Assembly (NCBI GenBank): GCA_023230025.1
Contig: JALNYD010000046.1
Coordinates: 1 to 13,221 of the forward strand
Direction of reading: 5' to 3'
DNA: 13,221 nucleotides
DNA from: Candidatus Cloacimonadota bacterium
Lineage (GTDB): Bacteria; Cloacimonadota; Cloacimonadia; Cloacimonadales; Cloacimonadaceae
The notes under the pieces were generated by a model. It worked only from the letters and a program-made list of their open reading frames with translations, did no database searches and was not told where the DNA came from. Numbering within the stretch: position 1 is the stretch's first letter; every line of letters begins with the position of its first letter. A program made the translations under genes and the position numbers. Below, piece by piece: positions 1 through 7,345 of this stretch.

Positions 1-930
1 GGTGAGCACGGGCCGCTTTCGATCATCTTCAATTTTGGGATCAGCACCGAGTTATTTCCGCTTCTGATTTTCATCGCAATCGGAGCTATGATTGATTTTA
101 CACCGCTATTGAAGAATCCCTTCATGCTACTGTTTGGAGCTGCAGCGCAGTTTGGTATTTTCGTGACCATTGTGATAGCTGCGGCCTTTGGTTTTCCAAT
201 CAAGGAAGCTGCTTCCATTGGCATCATCGGAGCAGCAGACGGGCCAACCTCCATATTCGTGGCCAATCGCTTTGCGCCCAATCTTTTGGGCCCCATATCG
301 GTAGCGGCATATTCATACATGGCCCTGGTGCCGATTATTCAACCCCCGGTGATTCGGGCATTAACCACCAGGAAAGAACGCCAAATCCACATGGATTATC
401 ATAGCGGTGATGTGTCCAAAACTGTAAAGATCATCTTCCCGATTGCCATCACGATTGTTGCGGGGATCTTTGTTCCAGCATCCTTGCCCTTGATTGGCTT
501 TTTGATGTTTGGGAATCTATTACGGGAATGTGGCGTGTTGGAGAGCCTTTCCAAATCTGCCCAGAATGAGTTGGGGAACATAGTTACCATTCTTCTGGGA
601 ATTGCCATTGCCAGCAAGATGGAGGGACAATATTTTCTGCGTCCTCAGACCTTGTTAATTCTGCTTCTGGGATTGGTGGCCTTCATTTTTGATACTGCTG
701 GTGGAGTGCTGTTTGCCAAAGCCTTGAATCTGATCCGCAAGGAAAAGGTGAATCCGATGATCGGCGCTTGTGGCATTTCTGCCTTTCCAATGAGTGCCAG
801 GGTGATTCATCAGATGGGTCAGAAAGAAGATCCCTTCAATTTCCTGCTGATGCCAGCAGTCAGCGTAAACGTTGGTGGACAGGTTGGATCGGTGATCGCA
901 GGCGGCATCATCCTTGCTCTTCTGGCTTAG
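1..930 (+). CDS. oadB: Na+-translocating decarboxylase beta subunit, 5' partial
   Basis: Integral membrane subunit of a biotin-dependent decarboxylase (oxaloacetate, methylmalonyl-CoA or glutaconyl-CoA type). In this family it removes CO2 from carboxybiotin and pumps Na+ outward. The frame is open from base 1, so the gene starts outside the window. 309 codons are present; full-length members have roughly 375-430 residues, so about 65-70 or more N-terminal residues are missing. The visible part is a chain of hydrophobic helices with family signatures: GAMIDFTPLLKNP (residues 28-40 of the fragment), GIIGAADGPTSIF with the key Asp at fragment residue 80, SYMALVPIIQPP, and a Gly/Ser-rich last helix with NVGGQVGS. 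The Asp in ADGPT is the essential Na+-site residue known from Klebsiella OadB. The sequence does not settle which substrate the complex uses, because the alpha subunit lies outside the window. An ATG at 88 is internal, not the start. Confidence 0.92.
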   Translation, partial: GEHGPLSIIFNFGISTELFPLLIFIAIGAMIDFTPLLKNPFMLLFGAAAQFGIFVTIVIAAAFGFPIKEAASIGIIGAADGPTSIFVANRFAPNLLGPISVAAYSYMALVPIIQPPVIRALTTRKERQIHMDYHSGDVSKTVKIIFPIAITIVAGIFVPASLPLIGFLMFGNLLRECGVLESLSKSAQNELGNIVTILLGIAIASKMEGQYFLRPQTLLILLLGLVAFIFDTAGGVLFAKALNLIRKEKVNPMIGACGISAFPMSARVIHQMGQKEDPFNFLLMPAVSVNVGGQVGSVIAGGIILALLA

Positions 931-939
931 GAGCTTTTC

Positions 940-1323
940 ATGACCAAAGAACTGATTGATCTTCTTGCCGCAGCGCGTAAAGCAGCCGAGTATGCTTATG
1001 TACCATATTCCGGATACAAAGTAGGTAGCGCCATCAAATGTGCAGATGGTAGCATCTATACTGGGTGCAATATTGAGAACGCCTCTTACTCCTTGACCAT
1101 TTGTGCCGAAAGAACTGCCATCTTCAAGGCAGTGAGTGCTGGGAAAAAAGACTTTGTTGCCATGGCGATATATGTGGACAGCGATAAATCGTTCCCACCC
1201 TGTGGGGCTTGCCGGCAGGTGATTCACGAGTTTGCGCCAACTATCCCTGTTGTATATGCCAATCGGGATGAAACCGTGGAAAGCAGTATGGACATTCTCC
1301 TCCCTGGCGCTTTTAGTCTATGA
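940..1323 (+). CDS. cdd: Cytidine deaminase
   Basis: Deaminates cytidine and deoxycytidine to uridine and deoxyuridine in pyrimidine salvage; cytosolic. The 127-residue length fits the short homotetrameric class. The zinc site is complete: C55 and E57 in CAERTA, then C88 and C91 in PPCGACRQV. E57 is the proton shuttle. N44 and E46 in NIEN match the ribose-binding residues. The ATG at 940 is supported by AGGAG at 929-933, which overlaps the stop codon of the upstream decarboxylase gene and leaves 6 bases of spacing. Its TGA stop overlaps the next start in an ATGA at 1320-1323. It is probably cotranscribed with both neighbours, though no metabolic link to the decarboxylase is evident. Confidence 0.96.
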   Translation: MTKELIDLLAAARKAAEYAYVPYSGYKVGSAIKCADGSIYTGCNIENASYSLTICAERTAIFKAVSAGKKDFVAMAIYVDSDKSFPPCGACRQVIHEFAPTIPVVYANRDETVESSMDILLPGAFSL

Positions 1324-2225
1324 TTGATTTTCCGGAGCTGCTTTCCTGTATGGTCTGTCCGCATAACTGCGGAGTAAACCGCTATTTGGAAAGGGGATTT
1401 TGTGGAGCCAGCGCTAATCTTGCCATAAATCTGGCCCAGCTACACTTTGGGGAAGAGCCCCCGATATCAGGTTCCAGAGGTAGCGGGACGATATTTTTCT
1501 GTCATTGCAACCTCAAATGCGTGTTTTGCCAAAACTATCTGATTAGCAATCAAGGATATGGCAGTAGCTATGATCTGGAAAGCCTGGTGCAGATGATGCT
1601 GGATCTGGCAGAGCACGGTGCGCACAACATCAATCTGGTAACTCCTACGCATTACAGTCCACAAATCCGAAAGGCTATTGCTACAGCCAGATACAAGGGT
1701 CTGAACGTTCCCATTGTTTGGAACAGCAATGCTTATGAAAAGACAGAGGCTATTGAATCTTTATCAGGGTTGGTTGATATATGGCTCCCGGATTACAAAT
1801 ACTATCATCCGATCTATGCACAGAAATATTCATCTGCCCGGGATTACCCAAGCCAGGCATTCAAGGCGATAAAACAGATGTATGCACAATCCGGTCCCCT
1901 GAATCTGGATGAAAAGGGGATAGCACAAAAAGGTGTGCTGATCCGGATCCTGGTTCTGCCAAATGGACTTGCCGGGGCAGAGTTTAGTTTGCGCAAAATC
2001 GCGGAGGAGATCGGCATTGATGTGCCTCTTAGCCTGATGGCTCAGTATTATCCAGCGGGGAAAGCGGGTGATTATCAGGAACTCTCAAGAGGGATCAGCG
2101 ATCATGAATATCAAAAAGTACTTGACACTGCAAGCGAACTGGGTTTTTCAAGTATTTATTCTCAGGAGCTGTCCTGCAGTGATTTTTGGACACCGAAATT
2201 TAAGCAGGACAACATTACCTTTTAA
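1320..2225 (+). CDS. pflX: PflX-like radical SAM protein (COG1313 type)
   Basis: Radical SAM protein of the PflX/COG1313 group, often labelled putative pyruvate formate-lyase activating enzyme although its substrate is unknown. The [4Fe-4S] motif CxxxCxxC is C63, C67, C70 (CNLKCVFC), followed by QN as is usual in this group. An N-terminal cysteine cluster (C10, C13, C17, C28; CPHNCGVNR then GFCGA) is the other group signature and may bind an additional metal. The C-terminal LMAQYYPAGKA segment is also typical. Length is 301 residues with no membrane segment. The start overlaps the stop of cdd by 4 bases and has no strong Shine-Dalgarno sequence, so translation probably depends on coupling. 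No glycyl radical enzyme is seen nearby, so an activase role is unsupported here. Confidence 0.82.
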   Translation: MIDFPELLSCMVCPHNCGVNRYLERGFCGASANLAINLAQLHFGEEPPISGSRGSGTIFFCHCNLKCVFCQNYLISNQGYGSSYDLESLVQMMLDLAEHGAHNINLVTPTHYSPQIRKAIATARYKGLNVPIVWNSNAYEKTEAIESLSGLVDIWLPDYKYYHPIYAQKYSSARDYPSQAFKAIKQMYAQSGPLNLDEKGIAQKGVLIRILVLPNGLAGAEFSLRKIAEEIGIDVPLSLMAQYYPAGKAGDYQELSRGISDHEYQKVLDTASELGFSSIYSQELSCSDFWTPKFKQDNITF

Positions 2226-2256
2226 TCACGTAAACCCATAGCTAGAGGAGTTTTGG

Positions 2257-3369
2257 ATGAGAAGACTTTTTATACTGCTGGGATTATTTATGCTGTGCCT
2301 GCAGTTAAAAGCCAACCTTGATATCCGAATCGAAGGGGATACTTTTATTCTTCCCGAAACTGATATTAGTGGAATACCCTATGTAGGCATCAACGATATG
2401 CATCCCATCTTTCACAGCATCTGCAAACAAGATCGCATTGATCATAGATTGTATCTTCATACCTATGGAGAAACCTTCATCTTTATGGAGGGAAGCAGCT
2501 ATTACAATTTCAAACTGGATTCATACAATATGCACTTTCCGATCCAGCGCATTAAAGACCAGTATTATGTGCCCAGTATATTTGTGCGGGAGAATCTACC
2601 GCTGCACTTTCCCAAGGATATGGTGTTTAAATCCGGTCAATTGCAACTTAGCAAACCAGTTAACCGCAATGTGAAGACGATTGTTCTTGATCCCGGGCAT
2701 GGGGGCAAGGATCCTGGAGCAGTGGGACGCAAGCTTAAGGCTCAGGAAAAAGAAGTGAACCTGGGAGTGACTTTGAAGCTTAAACGGATGCTTGAGCAGG
2801 AATTAGGCTTGAACGTTTTGATGACTCGTAGTGATGATCGCTTTGTTTCTTTGGGCGATAGGACGAAGTTTGCCAATGACCGGCGGGGAGATTTGTTCGT
2901 AAGCATCCACACAAATGCTTCCAGGGACCCCAAATCAAAGGGATCGGAAACCTATTATCTGGCTACAGCGATGACCTCGGATGCCCGGGCGGTTGAAGCT
3001 TTGGAAAACCAGGTAGTAGATCTCTATGAAGGCGGCGCCGATGCGCGAAGCAAATATGATGATCTGGATTTTATCCTCAGTGATCTCAGTCAAACCGAGC
3101 ATTTGGAAAGCAGCAATGAACTTGCCAGCAATATTCAACAAAATCTGGTGGCGGGATCGGGATTTTATGATCGGGGAGTGAAGCAGGCGAATTTCTATGT
3201 CCTGAGAGGAGCATTTATGCCTTCGGTGTTAGTTGAGCTTGGCTTCATTTCAAATCCGGAAGAAGAGAAGCTGCTGGTCAATGACGAATACCAGGAACGC
3301 CTGGCTCGTACCATTTTTGAGGGGATCAAGCGCTTTAAATACCGTTATGACAGGATTAGGAACACATGA
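2257..3369 (+). CDS. Secreted N-acetylmuramoyl-L-alanine amidase (Amidase_3)
   Basis: Zinc amidase that cuts the bond between MurNAc and L-Ala in peptidoglycan; predicted periplasmic. Residues 1-19 form a signal peptide (RR, hydrophobic core, cleavage near LKA-N). Residues about 25-130 are a beta-rich domain with the pattern of the copper-amine-oxidase N-terminal-like (stalk) domain, probably for wall or partner binding. The catalytic domain spans about 139-360: LDPGHGGKDPG with zinc ligand H148, EKEVNL with E164, SIHTNAS with H218, and VLVELGF with catalytic E327. All expected catalytic residues are present. The start is fixed by GAGGAG at 2245-2250, 6 bases before ATG. The 31-base upstream gap shows no clear promoter. 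Its TGA overlaps the histidine kinase start by 4 bases. Which paralogue (AmiA/B/C-like or sporulation type) it corresponds to cannot be told. Confidence 0.93.
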   Translation: MRRLFILLGLFMLCLQLKANLDIRIEGDTFILPETDISGIPYVGINDMHPIFHSICKQDRIDHRLYLHTYGETFIFMEGSSYYNFKLDSYNMHFPIQRIKDQYYVPSIFVRENLPLHFPKDMVFKSGQLQLSKPVNRNVKTIVLDPGHGGKDPGAVGRKLKAQEKEVNLGVTLKLKRMLEQELGLNVLMTRSDDRFVSLGDRTKFANDRRGDLFVSIHTNASRDPKSKGSETYYLATAMTSDARAVEALENQVVDLYEGGADARSKYDDLDFILSDLSQTEHLESSNELASNIQQNLVAGSGFYDRGVKQANFYVLRGAFMPSVLVELGFISNPEEEKLLVNDEYQERLARTIFEGIKRFKYRYDRIRNT

Positions 3370-4154
3370 GGCATAAAAAGAACAGGACTCACAGCAATCC
3401 CAACCAGGCCAGCGTAACCAGAATTGCAGAGGGAAAGCTAAGAGATGAATCTCTTGCTAGCATTGCGAAAAATGCCTTTATTTCCAATGTGAGCCATGAG
3501 ATCAGGACTCCTATGAATGCCATCATGGGATTTGCCCAAATGCTCCAATCAACAAAACTTGATGCCAAGCAATCAGATTATGTGGATGTGATCCTCGATA
3601 GCGGCAGGAAACTATTGATCCTGATCAACAATCTCCTGGATCTATCCAATTTGCAAATGGGGAAGACCTCTCTGCATCCAGTGGATTGTGATCTGGATAA
3701 ACTCACATCCAAGATTTGGAACCATATTCGCCCTCTGATTGCTGCTAAAAATCTGAAACCCATTTTGGAACGTCCGGAGCATTTACCCATGATTCGTGTT
3801 GATTGTGAAAAGGTGGAAAGAGTGCTCTGCTTCATCCTGTCAAATGCCCTGAAGTTTACCATGAAGGGGCATATCATACTGCGGATTCAGTTTGACGAGA
3901 CAAGTCCCGGAAATGCTGAATTGGGTTTTGAAGTTGAAGATAGCGGTTGCGGGATTGAAGCAGACCGTCTGGAATATATCTTTGATGCCTTTGAACAGGC
4001 AGATAACAGCGTTACCCGGGCATATCCTGGTTTGGGTCTGGGCTTGAGTTTGTCCAGTAGATTGGTAGAGCTGCTGGGAGGACAAATAGGAGCTACTTCC
4101 ACGCCTGGAGTGGGCAGTTGTTTCCACTTCAAGCTGCCAGTGGAAATATACTAA
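3366..4154 (+). CDS. Soluble sensor-less histidine kinase
   Basis: Histidine kinase core of 262 residues with nothing else attached. The HisKA H-box is NVSHEIRTPMNA with phosphoacceptor H44. The ATPase domain has an N-box around N160 (SNALKF), a G1 box at EDSGCGI (D192), an F-box at FDAFEQAD (206-213) and a G2 box at GLGLGL (222-227). The motif style (HEIRTPMNAI, FxxFEQAD) is that of hybrid-type kinases. The N-terminal 30 residues are basic and polar. There is no membrane helix and no recognisable PAS, GAF or HAMP domain, so the input is unknown. No response regulator or receiver domain lies in the window, so it is an orphan. Its start overlaps the amidase stop (ATGA) with TTAGGA just upstream, and its TAA abuts the next ATG directly. 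Cotranslation with a wall amidase suggests, but does not prove, an envelope signalling role. Confidence 0.9.
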   Translation: MRHKKNRTHSNPNQASVTRIAEGKLRDESLASIAKNAFISNVSHEIRTPMNAIMGFAQMLQSTKLDAKQSDYVDVILDSGRKLLILINNLLDLSNLQMGKTSLHPVDCDLDKLTSKIWNHIRPLIAAKNLKPILERPEHLPMIRVDCEKVERVLCFILSNALKFTMKGHIILRIQFDETSPGNAELGFEVEDSGCGIEADRLEYIFDAFEQADNSVTRAYPGLGLGLSLSSRLVELLGGQIGATSTPGVGSCFHFKLPVEIY

Positions 4155-5429
4155 ATGCCTCTGTATATAGCTTCTATAGCTCCACAAAGCCTGGCCTCGC
4201 AAGCCGGAATCCAAAGTGGAGAATCCCTGGTTAGCATTAATGCTCAGCCGATCAATGACTTTTTGGACCTGGAGTATTATAGTTCAGATTATCACCTGGA
4301 AATGGTAATTCAGGATGTCAGAGGCAAGAAGCGCAGAGTACATATATATCGGGAACTGGCTCAAGCTCTGGGCATTATCCCTCAACCCTATAAACACCGC
4401 AATTGTCAGAACAACTGTATCTTCTGTTTCATTGATCAGATGCCAAAGCAACTACGCAAAACACTTTACATGAAAGATGATGACTATGTGTTCTCCTTTG
4501 TGTATGGCAACTATATCACACTTACCAACCTGAGCGCAGCGGATTACAGACGCATATATAAACAGCATATCAGCCCTTTGTACATATCCCTACATAGCAC
4601 GGATGCTGCTCTGCGGCAAAAGATGATGCGATCCCGGAATCCACTGGATCCAATGCAAGCGCTACGCCGCCTGGCCAGACACGATATCTCCTACCATCTT
4701 CAGATCGTATGTGTACCTGGGTACAACGATGGGGAAGAACTGCGTAAAAGCCTGAAAGGACTTCTGAAGAGCAAGCTTCCAATCCTGTCAATTGGCGTGG
4801 TTCCAGTGGGCTTGACGCGCTACCGGGAAGGATTGTGTGATCTGCAAACCTTTGACCAATCGGGAGCTGAGGAGTGCCTGGACATCATTACCGAGCTGCG
4901 GTATCAGTATGATTCTGAGATTGTGTATCCAGCAGATGAGTTTTATGTGATGTCCCAGCGTCCGATCCCAGAGGATGATTACTATCAAGATTACCCCCAG
5001 CTTGAAAATGGCATCGGTATGCTGCGGATGACTATGGAAAACTACAAACTCCAAAAAAGAAGATTGCTCAAAACTTTGAGAAGCAGAGCGGGGTCAAATT
5101 ATCATCTTATGTGCTCCAGTAGCGCCGAAAACCTCATGCAATACATTGTTAGAGATCTCAACAAATTGCTCAAAGGCCAAAAAGTGGAGTTGCAGGTGAT
5201 TAGAAACGATTATATGGGAGAGCAGATCAGTGTAGCCGGGTTGATTACCTACAGTGATATTGTCTCTCAGCTAAGCATTGATCCAGGCGTGATCGGGATA
5301 TTACCCAATTGCATATTGAATCAGGATGCTTATAGTCTGGACGGGCATCATCGGGATGAGCTGAATCAGCTCTTTCCCCAAGGCTTATTGCTTGTGGATC
5401 CCTTGTTCGAATCTTGGGATTGGCTCTGA
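4155..5429 (+). CDS. PDZ / radical SAM / DUF512 protein (COG1625)
   Basis: Member of the COG1625 family, described as an Fe-S oxidoreductase related to NifB/MoaA; function unknown. Three parts are visible. Residues 1 to about 68 form a small PDZ-like domain (AGIQSGESLVSINAQPI). A radical SAM core follows with CxxxCxxC at C84, C88, C91 and the family signature CIFCFIDQMP. The C-terminal half, from about residue 230, is DUF512. The family is widespread in anaerobes. Length (424 residues) is close to normal. The ATG follows the kinase stop with zero spacing and only a weak purine stretch upstream, so terminating ribosomes probably restart here. Downstream is an 80-base gap, so this is likely the last gene of the first transcription unit. 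Confidence 0.9.
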   Translation: MPLYIASIAPQSLASQAGIQSGESLVSINAQPINDFLDLEYYSSDYHLEMVIQDVRGKKRRVHIYRELAQALGIIPQPYKHRNCQNNCIFCFIDQMPKQLRKTLYMKDDDYVFSFVYGNYITLTNLSAADYRRIYKQHISPLYISLHSTDAALRQKMMRSRNPLDPMQALRRLARHDISYHLQIVCVPGYNDGEELRKSLKGLLKSKLPILSIGVVPVGLTRYREGLCDLQTFDQSGAEECLDIITELRYQYDSEIVYPADEFYVMSQRPIPEDDYYQDYPQLENGIGMLRMTMENYKLQKRRLLKTLRSRAGSNYHLMCSSSAENLMQYIVRDLNKLLKGQKVELQVIRNDYMGEQISVAGLITYSDIVSQLSIDPGVIGILPNCILNQDAYSLDGHHRDELNQLFPQGLLLVDPLFESWDWL

Positions 5430-5443
5430 AGCAAAGATTTTAC

Positions 5444-5471
5444 TTGAACGTTTTGAGCCCTCATATATCTT
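5444..5471 (+). promoter_or_regulatory. Weak candidate sigma-70 promoter before ribH
   Basis: The 80-base gap between the DUF512 gene and ribH is the longest in the first 12.7 kb. It contains TTGAAC at 5444-5449 and TATCTT at 5466-5471, separated by 16 bases. That matches the -35 and -10 consensus at about 4-5 and 4 of 6 positions. Another TTGACT at 5470-5475 has no well-spaced -10. The gap has no convincing terminator hairpin and is too short for an FMN riboswitch. The call rests on position and weak box matches only. Confidence 0.25.
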
Positions 5472-5509
5472 GACTCACATTGAATAATTATGTTCCAAAG
5501 GAGCGTTAA

Positions 5510-5989
5510 ATGCGTGTTATACAAGGTAATCTGGTCTCAAAAGGCTATCGCTTCAGCATTGTAGTAAGCCGCTTTAATGAAAGCATCAGCGGTAAGTTGC
5601 TTGAGGGTGCAATGGATTGTTTATTGCGCAGTGAAGTGCGAGAGCAGGATATCACTGTAATCTGGGTTCCGGGTGCGTTCGAGATTCCTCTGGTGGCTCA
5701 AACGGCAGCTCAGAATCCGAATACCGATGCTGTGATCTGCCTTGGTGCAGTGATCCGGGGTGGAACTCCCCACTTCGAATATGTTGCTGCAGAAGTTAGC
5801 AAGGGTGTAGCGCAGGCTGCACTTAAAACCGGTAAGCCTGTGATCTTTGGAGTGCTGACTACAGACAGTGTAGATCAAGCCATTGAACGCGCAGGAACTA
5901 AAGCCGGTAACAAGGGATTCAGCGCGGCCAGCAGTGCTTTGGAAATGGTGAGTTTGATGAGGGAGATCCAAAATGGGACAACGGCGTAA
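5510..5989 (+). CDS. ribH: 6,7-dimethyl-8-ribityllumazine synthase
   Basis: Catalyses the penultimate step of riboflavin synthesis: 5-amino-6-ribitylaminouracil plus 3,4-dihydroxy-2-butanone 4-phosphate gives 6,7-dimethyl-8-ribityllumazine. All signatures are present over 159 residues: RFNE with F22 for stacking on the pyrimidine, VPGAFEIP (53-60), GAVIRGGTPHFE with catalytic-region H88, FGVLTTD (113-119), and RAGTKAGNKG with R127 for phosphate binding. Length is that of an ordinary capsid-forming or pentameric enzyme. Start is fixed by AAAGGAG at 5497-5503, 6 bases from ATG. No other riboflavin gene is in the window and no RFN element is seen upstream. The 3' end overlaps nusB by 17 bases; ribH-nusB adjacency is common in many bacterial phyla. 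Confidence 0.97.
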   Translation: MRVIQGNLVSKGYRFSIVVSRFNESISGKLLEGAMDCLLRSEVREQDITVIWVPGAFEIPLVAQTAAQNPNTDAVICLGAVIRGGTPHFEYVAAEVSKGVAQAALKTGKPVIFGVLTTDSVDQAIERAGTKAGNKGFSAASSALEMVSLMREIQNGTTA

Positions 5990-6443
5990 AGCTCGTGAAA
6001 TGGCTGTTCAGTGTATTTATGCACTGGATTTTGCCGAGGTTAAAGCGGATTTCAGGGAATATGGACTCCTGAATGAATACCCGGAAATCCTGCGTCAGTT
6101 AACTTCTGCGGAAAACATCAGTCCCAGTTCCCCAGTCTTTGCCTTTGCAGATGAATTGGTGAAAAACACCATCATCAATATTGAGGATATCGAAGCAGAA
6201 ATAGATAAATATACTGAACACTGGTCTTTGGAAAGCATTGCGCATCTAGACAAGAGCATATTGATTGTGGCAGTGTATGAATTGATGTTTACTGATACTC
6301 CCGCGGCTGTGATTATCAATGAAGGAATCGAGATTGCCAAAAAGTTCTGCAGTGAACACACTGGTAAGTTCATAAACGGGATTCTGGATGCCATTAACAA
6401 GGGTATCCCACACAGTATGCCGGGAAGACAAATACCCACCTGA
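5973..6443 (+). CDS. nusB: Transcription antitermination factor NusB
   Basis: Small all-helical RNA-binding protein that joins NusE (S10) on boxA RNA for antitermination on rRNA operons. The N-terminal RRKAREMAVQ segment (4-13) is the arginine-rich boxA-contacting helix. The C-terminal half carries the family signatures LDKSILIVAVYEL (92-104), TPAAVIINEGIEIAKKF (109-125) and GKFINGILDAI (131-141). Length of 156 residues is normal. The middle (about 25-60) is more divergent. The ATG at 5973 lies inside ribH and is preceded by GAGGGAG at 5959-5965, 7 bases away, so both the overlap and the start look genuine. The glycosyltransferase gene starts 5 bases after its TGA. Confidence 0.94.
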   Translation: MGQRRKAREMAVQCIYALDFAEVKADFREYGLLNEYPEILRQLTSAENISPSSPVFAFADELVKNTIINIEDIEAEIDKYTEHWSLESIAHLDKSILIVAVYELMFTDTPAAVIINEGIEIAKKFCSEHTGKFINGILDAINKGIPHSMPGRQIPT

Positions 6444-6448
6444 TATCT

Positions 6449-7336
6449 ATGAATCTTTCTTGCAGTATTGGAGTGTTTGCCCACAATGAAGCGGCAAATA
6501 TCCTGCATTTGTTGGAGGCTCTTGAGAAATCAAAGCTGAGCAAAGTGCAGATTCAGGAAGTGATTGTGGTATCCAGTGCCAGCACTGATGGCACTGATGC
6601 GCTAGTGCGAGAATATGCCCAAACTCATTCCCGCATTCGTTTGCTCACTCAAGCAAAACGCGAAGGGAAATCCAGCGCTATCAATCTTTTTATGCAGGAA
6701 GCTATTTCGGATATCCTGGTGATTATCTCTGGAGACGTCATTCCCGCTATTGATACCATTGAACTGATGGTTGGAGCATTTGCGAATCCCCAAATTGGAG
6801 CAACGGGTGGCCGTCCCATCCCGATCAACAATGATGGCAGCTTCATGGCTTATGCAGTGCAGCTTTTATGGCGATTGCACCACCGGATGGCAATGATCTC
6901 TCCAAAATTAGGGGAAATGATAGCCTTTCGCAAGGTTATGCAAGGGATACCCAGAGAGTCTGCAGTTGACGAAGCCTCCATAGAATCAATAATTCGGGCA
7001 CAGGGTTTACAACTACTGTACATTCCCGAAGCATTGATCCACAACAAAGGTCCGGAAAACATCAAGGATTTTGTCAAACAACGGCGCAGGATCCAAAACG
7101 GACACCTCTGGTTGAAGCAAAATCAGCATTATCAGGTGATATCTCAGGATAGTTCTGTGCTGCTGAAAATACTGCTTCAGGAGTTGAGTTCACGTCCGCA
7201 GGATTTGTTAAAACTCAGCTTGGTGATGATGCTTGAGACTTATTGCAGGGTTTTAGGCTGGTGGGATTACAGGGTGAAAAAGAAGGTTCCCTTTGTATGG
7301 GAGATTGCCCAATCCACCAAACAGGTCAAGGACTAA
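6449..7336 (+). CDS. Family 2 glycosyltransferase (GT-A fold)
   Basis: Predicted cytosolic or peripheral GT-A glycosyltransferase; sugar and acceptor unknown. The N-terminal nucleotide-sugar part is clear: FAHNEAANI (10-18), VVSSASTDGT (40-49), and REGKSSAIN (71-79). The usual DxD region reads SGDVIP (94-99), so D96 fits the second Asp while the first is replaced by Ser. A likely acceptor/base region is VDEASI (173-178), and QRRRIQNGH (211-219) resembles the QxxRW-type element. There is no convincing transmembrane helix, although the C-terminal 60 residues are hydrophobic and basic and could bind membrane. No strong Shine-Dalgarno sequence precedes the ATG, which sits 5 bases after nusB. The radical-SAM gene follows after 9 bases, and these two may act on one envelope substrate. 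Confidence 0.87.
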   Translation: MNLSCSIGVFAHNEAANILHLLEALEKSKLSKVQIQEVIVVSSASTDGTDALVREYAQTHSRIRLLTQAKREGKSSAINLFMQEAISDILVIISGDVIPAIDTIELMVGAFANPQIGATGGRPIPINNDGSFMAYAVQLLWRLHHRMAMISPKLGEMIAFRKVMQGIPRESAVDEASIESIIRAQGLQLLYIPEALIHNKGPENIKDFVKQRRRIQNGHLWLKQNQHYQVISQDSSVLLKILLQELSSRPQDLLKLSLVMMLETYCRVLGWWDYRVKKKVPFVWEIAQSTKQVKD

Positions 7337-7345
7337 AGGAAGCCA

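Noticed and set aside
655..1227. 190-codon minus-strand frame opposite the decarboxylase and cdd genes
   Set aside because: It crosses two well-supported genes on the other strand, has an atypical Cys/His-rich composition and matches no family. It is an antisense shadow.
1320..2225. True pyruvate formate-lyase activating enzyme
   Set aside because: The N-terminal CPHNCGVNR cluster places it in the PflX group, and no glycyl radical enzyme is nearby.
3840..4214. 124-codon minus-strand frame opposite the kinase/DUF512 junction
   Set aside because: Repetitive Gln/Ser-rich antisense translation of conserved kinase boxes; no start signal or homology.
5430..5509. FMN riboswitch before ribH
   Set aside because: The gap is only 80 bases, shorter than an RFN element, and shows none of its conserved core.
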